Positions 51,100 to 59,538 of a stretch of DNA of 64,000 nucleotides are shown here, piece by piece (within the stretch, counting starts at the first letter, position 1; each line of letters opens with the position of its first letter). A program made the position numbers and the translations under genes. Origin of the DNA: Halobacillus litoralis (GTDB lineage: Bacteria; Bacillota; Bacilli; Bacillales; Halobacillaceae); NCBI RefSeq assembly GCF_009856415.1, contig NZ_WMEZ01000005.1, forward strand, positions 186,001 to 250,000. Direction: 5' to 3'. The notes below the pieces were generated by a model. That model did not search any database. It was not told the DNA's origin and worked only from the letters and a program-made list of their open reading frames with translations.

Positions 51100-52044
51100 A
51101 TGAGCAAAATTTATATTCTCCATGAGAACGATGAATGGACCGATCATTTAACGGAGCGTTTAGAAGAACTCGATTTACCTTATGAGCTTTGGCATTTAGA
51201 TCAGGGAACACTTGATTTGACAAGCGAGCCCCCGGAAGGGATTTTTTATAACCGCATCAGTGCTTCTTCTCATACAAGGAATCACCCTTATGCACCTGAG
51301 TTTACTGAAGCGGTGCTTGCTTGGCTCGAACGCCATGATCGCACCATAGTCAATGGCAGCCGGGCTTTAAGGCTTGAGGTAAGTAAGGTCAATCAATACA
51401 TGGCTTTAAATCAAGCAGGCATTCGCACACCGAAAACGATCACGGCTGTAGGGAAAGAAAATATTCTGGACGCTGCGCGGCGGTTGGACATGGAATCGTT
51501 CATAACAAAACACAATCGTGCCGGAAAAGGGCAGGGAGTTCAACTTTTCCATTCTACGGAAGCGTTGCGTGAATACTTGGATAGTGATTCTTTTGAGGAT
51601 CCAGTTGATGGGATTACATTGATTCAACAATATATTGAGGCTCCAGAGCCTTATATTGTCCGTCATGAATTCGTAGGTGGAACGTTTGTTTATGGGGTGA
51701 AAGTGGATACCTCTGAAGGCTTTGAACTATGCCCGGCAGACGCTTGTTCGATTGAAGACTTGTATTGCCCGACGGATGCGGAATCACAAACACCTAAAGC
51801 GAAGTTTGAAGTTCTCGAAAATTATCGACCTTCCATCGTTGATGATTATGAAAGGTTCTTACGGGAAAACAATATTGACGTAGCTGGAATTGAAGCGATT
51901 CAGGATAAAGAAGGTCGTTTTTACACATATGATGTGAACACGAATACAAACTACAATTCGGATGCCGAAGCAAAAGCAGGGACATATGGCATGCTTGAGC
52001 TTGCGAAATATCTCGGAGGGCTATTACAAAAGTCATTCGTTTAA
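51100..52044 (+). CDS. RimK-like ATP-grasp ligase
   Basis: The 314-residue protein has an ATP-grasp core: NQYMALNQAGIRTPKTITAV, FITKHNRAGKGQGVQLFH (phosphate loop), IQQYIEAPEPYIVRHEFVGG and the metal-binding end YTYDVNTNTNYNSDAEAKAG, with Asp and Asn residues typical of the fold. Such ligases join an acyl phosphate to an amine or thiol, as in RimK-type glutamylation. The substrate is unknown. ATG has AAAGGAG upstream. No obvious partner gene is adjacent; it lies between repeat copy 1 and a convergent dehydrogenase. Confidence 0.83.
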   Translation: MSKIYILHENDEWTDHLTERLEELDLPYELWHLDQGTLDLTSEPPEGIFYNRISASSHTRNHPYAPEFTEAVLAWLERHDRTIVNGSRALRLEVSKVNQYMALNQAGIRTPKTITAVGKENILDAARRLDMESFITKHNRAGKGQGVQLFHSTEALREYLDSDSFEDPVDGITLIQQYIEAPEPYIVRHEFVGGTFVYGVKVDTSEGFELCPADACSIEDLYCPTDAESQTPKAKFEVLENYRPSIVDDYERFLRENNIDVAGIEAIQDKEGRFYTYDVNTNTNYNSDAEAKAGTYGMLELAKYLGGLLQKSFV

Positions 52045-52045
52045 C

Positions 52046-52082
52046 AAAAAGATCGATCACATTCATGTGATCGATCTTTTTT
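52046..52082. terminator. Bidirectional terminator
   Basis: A 17-bp perfect stem AAAAAGATCGATCACAT/ATGTGATCGATCTTTTT between the convergent ATP-grasp and dehydrogenase genes. Confidence 0.92.
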
Positions 52083-53139
52083 AGTGGCGTTTGCTTAACC
52101 AGAGAACCCCTGATTTAGCTAGACGAGGAAGGACACCTGTCATCGGTTTTTGAAGCATGTTGCCAAACCCGTCATTTTTCCCAAGAGAGCCAAGGGCACC
52201 TTTTAGCTTCACCTCAGATGGACGTTCAGGGACGCGATCTTTAAGTACAGCATTGAGTACGTCGGCAACCTTCTCTCCTTGCTGGCCGGCAAGCTGCGCA
52301 CTAGGAGAGTGTTCAGAGGATGCACAATCACCTACAACATAGACGTTTTGATGGGTAGGCACTTGGTAAAAATCATTGACGATGACTTTTTCCTGGTCAT
52401 CCTTTTCAAAAGGAAGCTCTCTGACAAGGAAGTTCGGACGGACTCCTGCAGTCCATACAGTTACATCATTCAAGTAACAAACTCCATTGTTGCATACGCC
52501 ATCTTTTTCCACGTATTCTACGTTTGCTCCGTGGATGACTTCTACCTCATTATCTTTAAACCACTTCTCCACGTAATCTTGAATCTTGGAATCGAAGGCT
52601 TTTAATACTGTTTCGCCACGGTCCAATAAGCGAATGTTCAAGTCGGGTCTGCTTTCTCGAACTTCTGAAGCGACCTCGATCCCACTTAGACCAGCCCCGA
52701 CAACAGTCACCTTCCCATAGGCACCGAGGTTGTTAATGGCAAAGCCTGCACTCCTTGCTTTCGAGAACGTCTGAACACTTTCGGTGAATTCTCGTGCTCC
52801 TTCGATGCCATGATAGTTATCCTCACAGCCTAGACCAATTAATAAGTAATCGTAAGGAAGGCTTTTTTCCCCACCTTTGATGACGATGGTCTCATTGTCT
52901 GTGTCGATTTTCTCCACTTCATCAAAGACATAAGTGACTTGCTCGTGTTTCGGAAAATCAACGCGCGCATGACGGTCAGACTCCGTTCCTGCTGCTATTG
53001 TGTAAAATTCAGTTTTTAATGAATGGTAAGGATTCCTGTCGACGACAGTGATATGTACATCTTCTGGGATTTGATCGAGCAACCCGTGCAAAGTGTTCAT
53101 ACCGCCATAGCCGCCCCCCAAAATAACAACTTCTTTCAT
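52081..53139 (-). CDS. NADH dehydrogenase-like FAD protein (YutJ-like)
   Basis: A 352-residue type-II NADH dehydrogenase relative. FAD-binding GGGYGGMNTLHGLLDQ is at the N-terminus, the NAD-binding loop VVGAGLSGIEVASEV is near residue 143, and the FAD ribityl-site motif YVVGDCASSEH is near 270. There is no C-terminal membrane helix. It resembles B. subtilis YutJ, a predicted NDH-2 paralog, more than the main Ndh. It would move electrons from NADH to quinone or another acceptor. ATG follows GGTGGTGGAATAAAG-type sequence. Repeat copy 2 lies upstream. Confidence 0.82.
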   Translation of the reverse strand: MKEVVILGGGYGGMNTLHGLLDQIPEDVHITVVDRNPYHSLKTEFYTIAAGTESDRHARVDFPKHEQVTYVFDEVEKIDTDNETIVIKGGEKSLPYDYLLIGLGCEDNYHGIEGAREFTESVQTFSKARSAGFAINNLGAYGKVTVVGAGLSGIEVASEVRESRPDLNIRLLDRGETVLKAFDSKIQDYVEKWFKDNEVEVIHGANVEYVEKDGVCNNGVCYLNDVTVWTAGVRPNFLVRELPFEKDDQEKVIVNDFYQVPTHQNVYVVGDCASSEHSPSAQLAGQQGEKVADVLNAVLKDRVPERPSEVKLKGALGSLGKNDGFGNMLQKPMTGVLPRLAKSGVLWLSKRH

Positions 53140-53336
53140 CTTTATTCCACCACCTTTTCCTTAATCCCCTTATCGAAAACGCTTTCTGATTGTTACAACC
53201 TTTAGAGTACCAAAATTACTGGTGAAAAACTAGAATGATTGAGCAAATTCTCTCATCTTTCCTTATTATTCGATTCCCTCTCCAAAAATATTTAAAAGTC
53301 TAAATGTACCCATCCCTAACAAATTCTTTCACATAA

Positions 53337-53870
53337 GCTCCCGATTGTGGAAGACTCAGTTTCGAGATGTTTCCGGGGTTCGTTGCCTGGTTGAGCGTTA
53401 GGGGTGGCTGGGAAGCCACTCGCTTTCCTGTGGGGGAGCGCCGAGCTTCCTCGGACTGCGTCCTGCGGGATCTCGCCTATCTCCTTCTCCCACGGGAGTC
53501 TCGCAGCTTCCCAACCACCCCATTCCATGAAAGGGGGAAACGAACCCCTGTACCAAGTTGGATTGTATCCCACTACCCCACTGTTAGAAGTATAAAGAGC
53601 TCTGTATCAGGCTTTTACGTAATCTGGAGCGTTTAATACGATCCGGTTCCTTCTATCATACATACTGATTATTGCGGAAGTGGTTTCGAGAATCTTCCAT
53701 GGCAAGGGGCGGAGGGGAATGGCGAGACTCCTGCGGGAAAAAAGTGCAGGGTGAGACCCCACAGGACGCAGTCCGAGGAGGCTCACCGCGCTCCCGCGGA
53801 AAGCGAGTCATTCCCCGCAGCCCCTATCCACTCAATAAAAGCCTCGAAATCGAGTCTTCCACAATCCTGC
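53337..53870 (+). mobile_element. MITE-like composite repeat, copy 2
   Basis: A 534-base non-coding element in the same orientation as copy 1 and the most complete of the three. Its ends are nearly perfect inverted repeats (GATTGTGGAAGACTC, then AGTTTCGAG on the left; the complement of GATTGTGGAAGACTC, then GATTTCGAG on the right). Left hairpin to about 53565, spacer with AGCTCTGTATCAGGCTTTTACG, right hairpin from about 53678. It lies between the YutJ-like gene (minus) and the C45 gene (plus). It carries no transposase, and no gene was seen elsewhere in the 53140-53955 gap. Confidence 0.8.
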
Positions 53871-53955
53871 TATTATGTTTAATAACGATAGGGGATAGTT
53901 CAATTTAGAAGTGAAATCTGGTACATTGAAGGCAGAAACGGTTAGAAAGGAAACG

Positions 53956-55026
53956 ATGATGAAAAAAATACATAGCGATCTTTTGCAATTTAGAGGCACG
54001 CATTATGATTTTGGGTTTTATCAAGGAAAGCTGCTGAAAGATTCGTGGACACTGAAGAATAGAGAAAAACAATGGCGGGTGAGGAAGCCCCGTTTTATTG
54101 TAGAAGAACAGGAAGTAAAGGAAGCGATCACACGTTTTGCACCAGGTGTATGGGACGAGCTCCTTGGATTGAGGGATGCGCTGGAATGGCCGATGGAGAA
54201 AGTGATGATGGAATTCGGTGGATATCGCATCGATTATAAACGAAGTGGATGTTCGATTATGACCGGAGACGGCTATTTCATTCGAAATTATGATTACATG
54301 CCGAAGACATATGAGGGACGATATAGTCTATTTCAACCGACTGACCAAGGATACAGCATTATAGGGCCGACACAGCGTATTACTGGCCGTATGGATGGGA
54401 TGAATGCAAAAGGTCTTGTGATGGGCTATAATTTTATGCATCGCAAGCGCCCGGGAGATGGGTTCATTTGCTGTATGATTGGACGACTTGTTCTTGAGTC
54501 TTGCGCGAACGTAACCGAAGCTGTTCAAATGCTCCGTGAGATTCCTCATCGTCATTCATTCAGTTATACCGTATACGATAAGAACAATGTGACGTATGTA
54601 GTGGAAGCTTCTCCGCGGGGAGTAGAGGTAAGAACGGCAGATGTTTGTACAAACCATTTTGAAATAATGAAAAAGGAAAATCGGAATCACCTTGTGGATT
54701 CCATGAAGCGTATGGATGCGATCCAATCGAATCGTGAAAATATCGAAGGTGCTTATGATGCCTTCCGGTTAATGAATGATACAGATCGTGGCGTATTTTC
54801 TAAACTGTACAGCAATTGGGCCGGGACCATTCACACATCTGGATACTTACCGAAAGAAAACAAAGCCTGGTTTGCTTTAGGTGGGGATCGAGAACCGGTG
54901 GAATTCGATTTTTCCCAATGGTTGAATGGAGAGGATCTTGAAGAAGAAAAGGTGGAGGGAGAAGTAGATACCGATATTCCTTTTGCTCACATGGAAGATG
55001 GTGCCTATTGGAGTGGGAAGAAATGA
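53956..55026 (+). CDS. C45-family autoproteolytic acyltransferase/hydrolase
   Basis: The 356-residue protein belongs to peptidase family C45 (isopenicillin N acyltransferase-like Ntn-hydrolases). The key Gly98-Cys99 lies in YKRSGCSIMTGDGYFIRNYD; in the fungal enzyme the Gly-Cys bond is cut to free the nucleophilic cysteine. Other family parts are FRGTHYDFGFYQGKLLKDSW near the start and GRMDGMNAKGLVMGYNFMHR. Members cleave or transfer amide-linked acyl groups. ATG 53956 follows AGAAAGGAAACG. Its stop overlaps the GNAT gene (ATGA), so the two are translationally coupled. The substrate is unknown. Confidence 0.85.
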   Translation: MMKKIHSDLLQFRGTHYDFGFYQGKLLKDSWTLKNREKQWRVRKPRFIVEEQEVKEAITRFAPGVWDELLGLRDALEWPMEKVMMEFGGYRIDYKRSGCSIMTGDGYFIRNYDYMPKTYEGRYSLFQPTDQGYSIIGPTQRITGRMDGMNAKGLVMGYNFMHRKRPGDGFICCMIGRLVLESCANVTEAVQMLREIPHRHSFSYTVYDKNNVTYVVEASPRGVEVRTADVCTNHFEIMKKENRNHLVDSMKRMDAIQSNRENIEGAYDAFRLMNDTDRGVFSKLYSNWAGTIHTSGYLPKENKAWFALGGDREPVEFDFSQWLNGEDLEEEKVEGEVDTDIPFAHMEDGAYWSGKK

Positions 55027-55535
55027 CCGAGATGAGATGTGTGGTTCGAAAGGGTGAACCAGAAGATGCGCCCTATACGATGGCGATTGCTAAGGAAATA
55101 TTATCGGAAGGCTATGGGTTGAAACAGCTTTCTGAGTTCCATGATTCCTTAGAAAAAGAAGAAGGGTGGATCAGACGGTATGAAGACCCCAATTTTTTCC
55201 TAGTCGCTGAGCTTGAAGGTGAGGTTGTTGGCTTTCTAAATTTCGATGTTGGGACTCTTTCTTCAACCAAACACCAGGGCACATTCGGTGTAAGTGTAAA
55301 AAGAGATGCAAGAGATCAGGGGGTCGGGCGGAAAATCGTGATGGAGATGATTGAGCGATGCCGGCAAACCGAAGGAATTGATATTATCCGGTTGAATGTA
55401 TTGGAATCCAATGCACGAGCCATCCACCTTTATGAGTCCCTCGGCTTTCAAAAGGAAGGTCGTTTTCAAGATTACATTCGAAAGAGCGGTAAAAGTGAGG
55501 ACCTGACCCATATGGCGTTACATTTACATTCATAA
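55023..55535 (+). CDS. GNAT-family N-acetyltransferase (coupled to the C45 gene)
   Basis: The 170-residue protein has the GNAT acetyl-CoA loop VKRDARDQGVGRKIVMEMIE (RxxGxG) at about 92-111, and LNVLESNARAIHLYESLGFQ at 125-145, typical of RimI-like members. Its ATG overlaps the stop of the C45 gene, and the DUF71 gene follows after 18 bases. Three enzymes acting on amides and amines in one transcript suggest a small modification or salvage pathway, but the substrate cannot be named. Confidence 0.85.
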   Translation: MTEMRCVVRKGEPEDAPYTMAIAKEILSEGYGLKQLSEFHDSLEKEEGWIRRYEDPNFFLVAELEGEVVGFLNFDVGTLSSTKHQGTFGVSVKRDARDQGVGRKIVMEMIERCRQTEGIDIIRLNVLESNARAIHLYESLGFQKEGRFQDYIRKSGKSEDLTHMALHLHS

Positions 55536-55553
55536 AAAGGGAGTGATGAGAAG

Positions 55554-56225
55554 ATGCCTGAAAAAGTCATTGTCTCTTGGAGTGGCGGCAAGGATTCAGC
55601 CCTTGCTTTGCAGAAGGTGATCGACGATGAGAAGTACGAGGTGGAGGGCCTTTTTTCAACCGTCTCTGAACAGTCTTTGCGGCTACCTGTCCACGAAGTC
55701 AGGGAGAATCTGCTTATAAGACAAGCGGATGTACTTGGTCTACCTCTTGAAATCGTTACGGTTCCGGAAAATGCCTCTAATCAGGTGTATGAGAAGGTAA
55801 TGAAACGGATGTTCCAAGGCTTCAAGGACAGAAAAATCCACAAAGTGGTTTATGCTGATCTTTTCCTTGAAGATATTCGGGCGTTTCGGGATGAATTATT
55901 GAAGAAGAATGAGATGGCTGGCATCTATCCATTATGGGGATTAGGTTCACATAAGGTCGCAGCAGAGGTTATCGAAAAGAGATACCAGGCAGTGATTACT
56001 ACCGTGGATACGCAGAAGTTGGATAAAAGAGTACCTGGGACCCTTTACGATCAGGAGTTTTTGCATTCATTGTCTCCTGACTTAGACCCTTGCGGAGAAA
56101 ACGGAGAATTTCACACATTCGTACATGATGGCCCTTTGTTTCACTCACCTTTGAAGGTTCAGAAAGGGGAACGATTTGAAACACTGAGTGGAAGGTTTTC
56201 TCATGTAGAATTGAATGAAAAGTAG
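55554..56225 (+). CDS. DUF71 adenine-nucleotide alpha-hydrolase (diphthine-ammonia ligase-like)
   Basis: The 223-residue ATP-pyrophosphatase has the N-terminal PP-loop VIVSWSGGKDSALALQKVID. The C-terminal motif region follows (GIYPLWGLGSHKVAAEVIEK, then KLDKRVPGTLYDQEF and DPCGENGEFHTFVHDGPLF), as in the diphthine-ammonia ligase family. Bacteria lack diphthamide, so the bacterial enzyme must act on something else, with ATP activation of a carboxylate and amidation expected. It is the third gene of the C45-GNAT unit. GGGAGTGATGAGAAG precedes the ATG. FabI follows after 53 bases. Confidence 0.85.
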   Translation: MPEKVIVSWSGGKDSALALQKVIDDEKYEVEGLFSTVSEQSLRLPVHEVRENLLIRQADVLGLPLEIVTVPENASNQVYEKVMKRMFQGFKDRKIHKVVYADLFLEDIRAFRDELLKKNEMAGIYPLWGLGSHKVAAEVIEKRYQAVITTVDTQKLDKRVPGTLYDQEFLHSLSPDLDPCGENGEFHTFVHDGPLFHSPLKVQKGERFETLSGRFSHVELNEK

Positions 56226-56278
56226 ACAACTCTCTTTGGAATAAGGTATAACTAAGGAAACACATGTTGGAGGTTACT

Positions 56279-57058
56279 ATGGAAGATATTTTACAAATGA
56301 AAGATAAAAACATCGTCGTCATGGGTGTGGCGAACCAGAGAAGCCTTGCCTGGGGTGTGGCTAAATCGCTTTATCAGGCGGGAGCCAACGTTATTTTTAC
56401 ATATCGAAAAGAAAGAAGTTATAAAAAGCTCGAGAAGCTGCTTGCTGATGGTGGGTTAGATGCGGAAGCCATCGTTCAATGTGATGTAAACAGTGATGAA
56501 AGTATTCAACAAGCTTTTGCAGAAATCGGTGAAAAAGTAGGGGTCATTCATGGCGTCTGTCATTCCATCGCTTTTGCCCATGCGGAGGATCTGAAAGGGG
56601 ATTTCGTTGATACTTCCCGTGACGGGTTTGCTTTTGCGCAGGATACAAGTGCTTATTCACTTATTGCGGTAGCGAAAGCGAGTCAACCTTATATGACGGA
56701 AGGCGGATCCATGATTGCCATGAGTTATCTTGGGGCTGAACGTGTGGTCGAAGGGTACAACGTCATGGGGGTAGCGAAGGCATCCCTTGAAGCCACGGTC
56801 CGTTATTTGGCATCCGATTTAGGGAGAAATCAAATCAGAGTCAATGCCATTTCGGCTGGTGCGGTACGTACACTTGCAGCAAAAGGGGTTCCGAGCTTCA
56901 ATGAAATTTTACACAAAATTGAAGAAACCGCTCCACTGAAAAAGAATGTGACGCAGGAAGAAGTGGGCGATATGACGCTGGCCATGATGAGCTACTTGTC
57001 CCGTGGTGTGACAGGGGAAATCGTGTATGTTGATTCTGGTTACAATATCTTAGGTTAA
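56279..57058 (+). CDS. fabI: Enoyl-ACP reductase FabI
   Basis: The 259-residue short-chain dehydrogenase-type enzyme has MGVANQRSLAWGVAKSLYQA (NADH-binding, FabI-type GxxxxxSxxxxG), ISCHSIAFA-like HGVCHSIAFA, the catalytic Tyr-x6-Lys in VEGYNVMGVAKASLEATVRY and the FabI-specific LGRNQIRVNAISAGAVRTLA. It reduces enoyl-ACP in the last step of each fatty-acid elongation round. Alone it would be placed as essential unless FabL or FabK is also present. ATG 56279 follows GGAGG by five bases. Confidence 0.94.
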   Translation: MEDILQMKDKNIVVMGVANQRSLAWGVAKSLYQAGANVIFTYRKERSYKKLEKLLADGGLDAEAIVQCDVNSDESIQQAFAEIGEKVGVIHGVCHSIAFAHAEDLKGDFVDTSRDGFAFAQDTSAYSLIAVAKASQPYMTEGGSMIAMSYLGAERVVEGYNVMGVAKASLEATVRYLASDLGRNQIRVNAISAGAVRTLAAKGVPSFNEILHKIEETAPLKKNVTQEEVGDMTLAMMSYLSRGVTGEIVYVDSGYNILG

Positions 57059-57061
57059 TGG

Positions 57062-57090
57062 AAAGTCCCCTCATGCAGGGGGCTTTTTCT
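57062..57090 (+). terminator. Terminator after fabI
   Basis: AAAGTCCCCT pairs with AGGGGGCTTT (one G-T pair), with a short T run just after the stop codon. Confidence 0.8.
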
Positions 57091-57187
57091 TTTGCTGAAA
57101 ACGTTTCATAGCTTCTGTTTGGGGAATGGACTCTTAGATAAGGAAATCAACACAGGACTAATTCATTAGAACGGAGGCTATCGGATT

Positions 57188-58564
57188 ATGCAAAGACAAC
57201 AAACCATTATTGAAGAGTCTTTAAAAGCGATCATGGAGGATGAAGATTTTCTCCCGGATTTGAAAGCACAAACAAGGGAGCAAGCCTACAATTCATTGGT
57301 CGCCCTGCTCTCAACTCCGAATCATATCCACAAATCTTTCCTACGCATCACGACAGAAAATGGAACGATTGTAAGAATCCCCTCATTCCGTGTGCAACAT
57401 AGTGATACCGTAGGGCCTTATAAAGGTGGGATTCGTTTTCATGAATCCGTCGATGAAGGTGAAGTCTCGAATTTAGCGAAACTGATGACTTTGAAAAATG
57501 CCCTTCATGAACTTCCTTTTGGTGGAGGGAAAGGGGGAGTGGTCATCAACCCCAAAGAATACAGCGTAAAAGAACTCAATTTGATCTGTAAGAAGTACGT
57601 CCAATATTTCAATGACATCCTCGGACCGGACAAGGACATTCCAGCTCCGGATGTCGGTACAGGAGAGCGGGAAATGGACTGGATGATGGGCGAATTCAAA
57701 AACATTCATCCTGGAGAACCGTACCGCAACAGTTTTACAGGAAAAAGCATCGTAAACGGCGGATCGCTCGGAAGAAGAGAATCGACAGGGAAAGGTGTCT
57801 ACTATACGTTCAGGTACATGATGCATAATTTCGTCAATGAACATAGAAAATGGTTGGGCGATACAGAAAATATCTTTGCTCATACCGCTCTTGACCACGC
57901 CGATAAAAAGTTAAAAATGGCAGTCCAGGGCTTCGGTAATCTTGGTTCCGTTGCTGCCCTTGAGGCTTATCAATGCAACCATTTGCAAAACCGTGTGGTT
58001 GCTGTGAGCGATGCGAATGTCATGCTGTATAACGCAGATGGCCTGGACATTCCCGGCCTTGTCAAATTCGCAAAGGATCATGATGGGGATTTGCCTTCAA
58101 CAGAACAGGAACTGAACGAGCATGAACTTGTAGCAGAAATTAAAGAGCGGGATGACTTGCTGGAAATGGATGTTGATGTTCTAATTTTAGCAGCGTTGGA
58201 AGATCAAATCCATAAAGATAACATGAGGGACATTCAAGCGAAGATCATCGTAGAAGGTGCCAATGGACCGATTACAGAAGAAGCGGATCGATATCTTGCG
58301 GATAAAGGTGTATTGATTGTGCCGGATATCTTAGCCAATGCAGGTGGTGTGATCGTTTCATACTACGAATGGGTCCAGGGGAGAGAGGCCCAATTCATGA
58401 CGGAGGATCAGGTTTTCGAAAGACTTTTTGATAAGCTGAAAGGTACGATGGATACGATTCTTCCACAATTCTTCGGGGATCCGTTCCCGTTGAGACAAAA
58501 TTGCTATATCCATTCCGTCACAAAACTATCGACGATTATGTACCGCCAAGGAAAACTTTATTAA
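57188..58564 (+). CDS. Glutamate dehydrogenase (Glu/Leu/Phe/Val dehydrogenase family)
   Basis: The 458-residue enzyme has KGGIRFHESVDEGEVSNLAK, the catalytic-lysine loop LPFGGGKGGVVINPKEYS, PAPDVGTGEREMDWMMGEF and the Rossmann loop MAVQGFGNLGSVAALEAYQC, with C-terminal VEGANGPITEEADRYLADKG. It interconverts glutamate and 2-oxoglutarate. About 30 extra residues (NFVNEHRKWLGDTENIFAHT) before the Rossmann fold make it longer than B. subtilis RocG (424). NAD or NADP preference is not clear. AACGGAGGC lies nine bases before the ATG. Probably monocistronic. Confidence 0.9.
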   Translation: MQRQQTIIEESLKAIMEDEDFLPDLKAQTREQAYNSLVALLSTPNHIHKSFLRITTENGTIVRIPSFRVQHSDTVGPYKGGIRFHESVDEGEVSNLAKLMTLKNALHELPFGGGKGGVVINPKEYSVKELNLICKKYVQYFNDILGPDKDIPAPDVGTGEREMDWMMGEFKNIHPGEPYRNSFTGKSIVNGGSLGRRESTGKGVYYTFRYMMHNFVNEHRKWLGDTENIFAHTALDHADKKLKMAVQGFGNLGSVAALEAYQCNHLQNRVVAVSDANVMLYNADGLDIPGLVKFAKDHDGDLPSTEQELNEHELVAEIKERDDLLEMDVDVLILAALEDQIHKDNMRDIQAKIIVEGANGPITEEADRYLADKGVLIVPDILANAGGVIVSYYEWVQGREAQFMTEDQVFERLFDKLKGTMDTILPQFFGDPFPLRQNCYIHSVTKLSTIMYRQGKLY

Positions 58565-58572
58565 AGTAAAAG

Positions 58573-58601
58573 ATCAGCCTTTCATGAGGCTGATTTTTTT
58601 T
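58573..58601 (+). terminator. Terminator after the glutamate dehydrogenase gene
   Basis: An 8-bp stem ATCAGCCT/AGGCTGAT with a 6-base loop and eight T. Confidence 0.9.
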
Positions 58602-58664
58602 GCACATATTTTCTTAGAAAAGGGAAAATTAAAGGAAGAGTGCTTATTTAAAGGAGGAGTTGCA

Positions 58665-59441
58665 ATGCTTGAAGGTAGATCAGCTTTAATTACTGGTTCC
58701 GGACAGGGGATTGGACTTGAGATCGCCACAGAATTTGCAAAAGCAGGCGCGAAGGTCATGCTGAATGATATCAATGAAGAGACCCTCAACAAATCAGTAG
58801 AACAGCTACGATCCCAAGGACACACAGTAGAAGGGGTCGTTGCCAACGTTGCGAAAGAAGAAGATGTGAAAAATGCAATTGAAGAAACGGTCAGTAAGTT
58901 TGGGAAAATTGATATTCTTGTCAATAATGCTGGAATCCAGCATGTTGCTCCCATTGAAGAATTCCCTAGTGAAAAATTTGGATTGATTCTGGACATTATG
59001 CTGAAAGGGCCATTCTATGGGACGAAGTACGCGTTTCCACACATGAAGGAACAGGGGTATGGGCGTATTTTGAATATGGCTTCTATCAATGGACTCATCG
59101 GTTTCGCTGGAAAAGCTGGTTACAACAGTGCCAAGCACGGGGTCATCGGGTTAACGAAGGTAGCTGCTCTAGAAGGCGCAGACCACGGAGTTACGGTTAA
59201 CGCGATCTGCCCGGGGTATGTAGACACACCACTTGTTCAGAACCAGTTAGAAGACCTGGCGAAGTCGAGAAACATCGATAAGGAAAAAGCGTTGGAAGAG
59301 GTTATTTATCCACTCGTACCACAAAATCGATTGTTGCAAGTCCAGGAAATTGCGGACTATGCCATCTTTCTTGTCAGTGAAAAAGCGAAAAGCATCACAG
59401 GGCAAGCAGCAGTCATTGATGGTGGTTACACCGTTCAATAA
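58665..59441 (+). CDS. 3-hydroxybutyrate dehydrogenase (SDR; YxjF/BdhA-like)
   Basis: The 258-residue SDR has TGSGQGIGLEIATEFAKAGA, VNNAGIQHVAPIEEFPSEKF, the catalytic Ser-Tyr-Lys set in MASINGLIGFAGKAGYNSAK and NAICPGYVDTPLVQNQLEDL, all typical of D-3-hydroxybutyrate dehydrogenases. It oxidises 3-hydroxybutyrate to acetoacetate. ATG 58665 follows AAAGGAGGAGTTGCA; the 27 upstream codons lie in the terminator region. A GntP-type permease faces it, as in the B. subtilis yxjC...yxjF cluster, which supports ketone-body use. Confidence 0.88.
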   Translation: MLEGRSALITGSGQGIGLEIATEFAKAGAKVMLNDINEETLNKSVEQLRSQGHTVEGVVANVAKEEDVKNAIEETVSKFGKIDILVNNAGIQHVAPIEEFPSEKFGLILDIMLKGPFYGTKYAFPHMKEQGYGRILNMASINGLIGFAGKAGYNSAKHGVIGLTKVAALEGADHGVTVNAICPGYVDTPLVQNQLEDLAKSRNIDKEKALEEVIYPLVPQNRLLQVQEIADYAIFLVSEKAKSITGQAAVIDGGYTVQ

Positions 59442-59443
59442 AA

Positions 59444-59489
59444 AAAGAAAAACACGTCCCCTTTAATATCCGGGATGTGTTTTTCTTTT
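59444..59489 (+). terminator. Terminator after the hydroxybutyrate dehydrogenase gene
   Basis: A long stem AAAGAAAAACACGTCCC/GGGATGTGTTTTTCTTT with one G-T pair and a roughly 11-base loop. Confidence 0.85.
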
Positions 59490-59499
59490 GTGTCATAAA

Positions 59500-59534
59500 A
59501 GAAAAAGCTTCCCTCTTGAGGAGAGAAGCTTTTG
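59500..59534 (-). terminator. Terminator of the GntP-family gene
   Basis: AAAAGCTTC and GAAGCTTTT pair around an inner CTC/GAG stem, with T residues on the minus strand beyond the stop at 59539. Confidence 0.8.
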
Positions 59535-59538
59535 TTAC

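Noticed and set aside
53164-53182. A cre-like sequence upstream of the YutJ-like gene (CGAAAACGCTTTCT)
   Set aside because: It deviates at both outer consensus positions.
57096-57109. A cre site before the glutamate dehydrogenase gene (TGAAAACGTTTCAT)
   Set aside because: The last two consensus positions (CA) are missing and the symmetric part is only 13 bases; too weak to annotate without more evidence.
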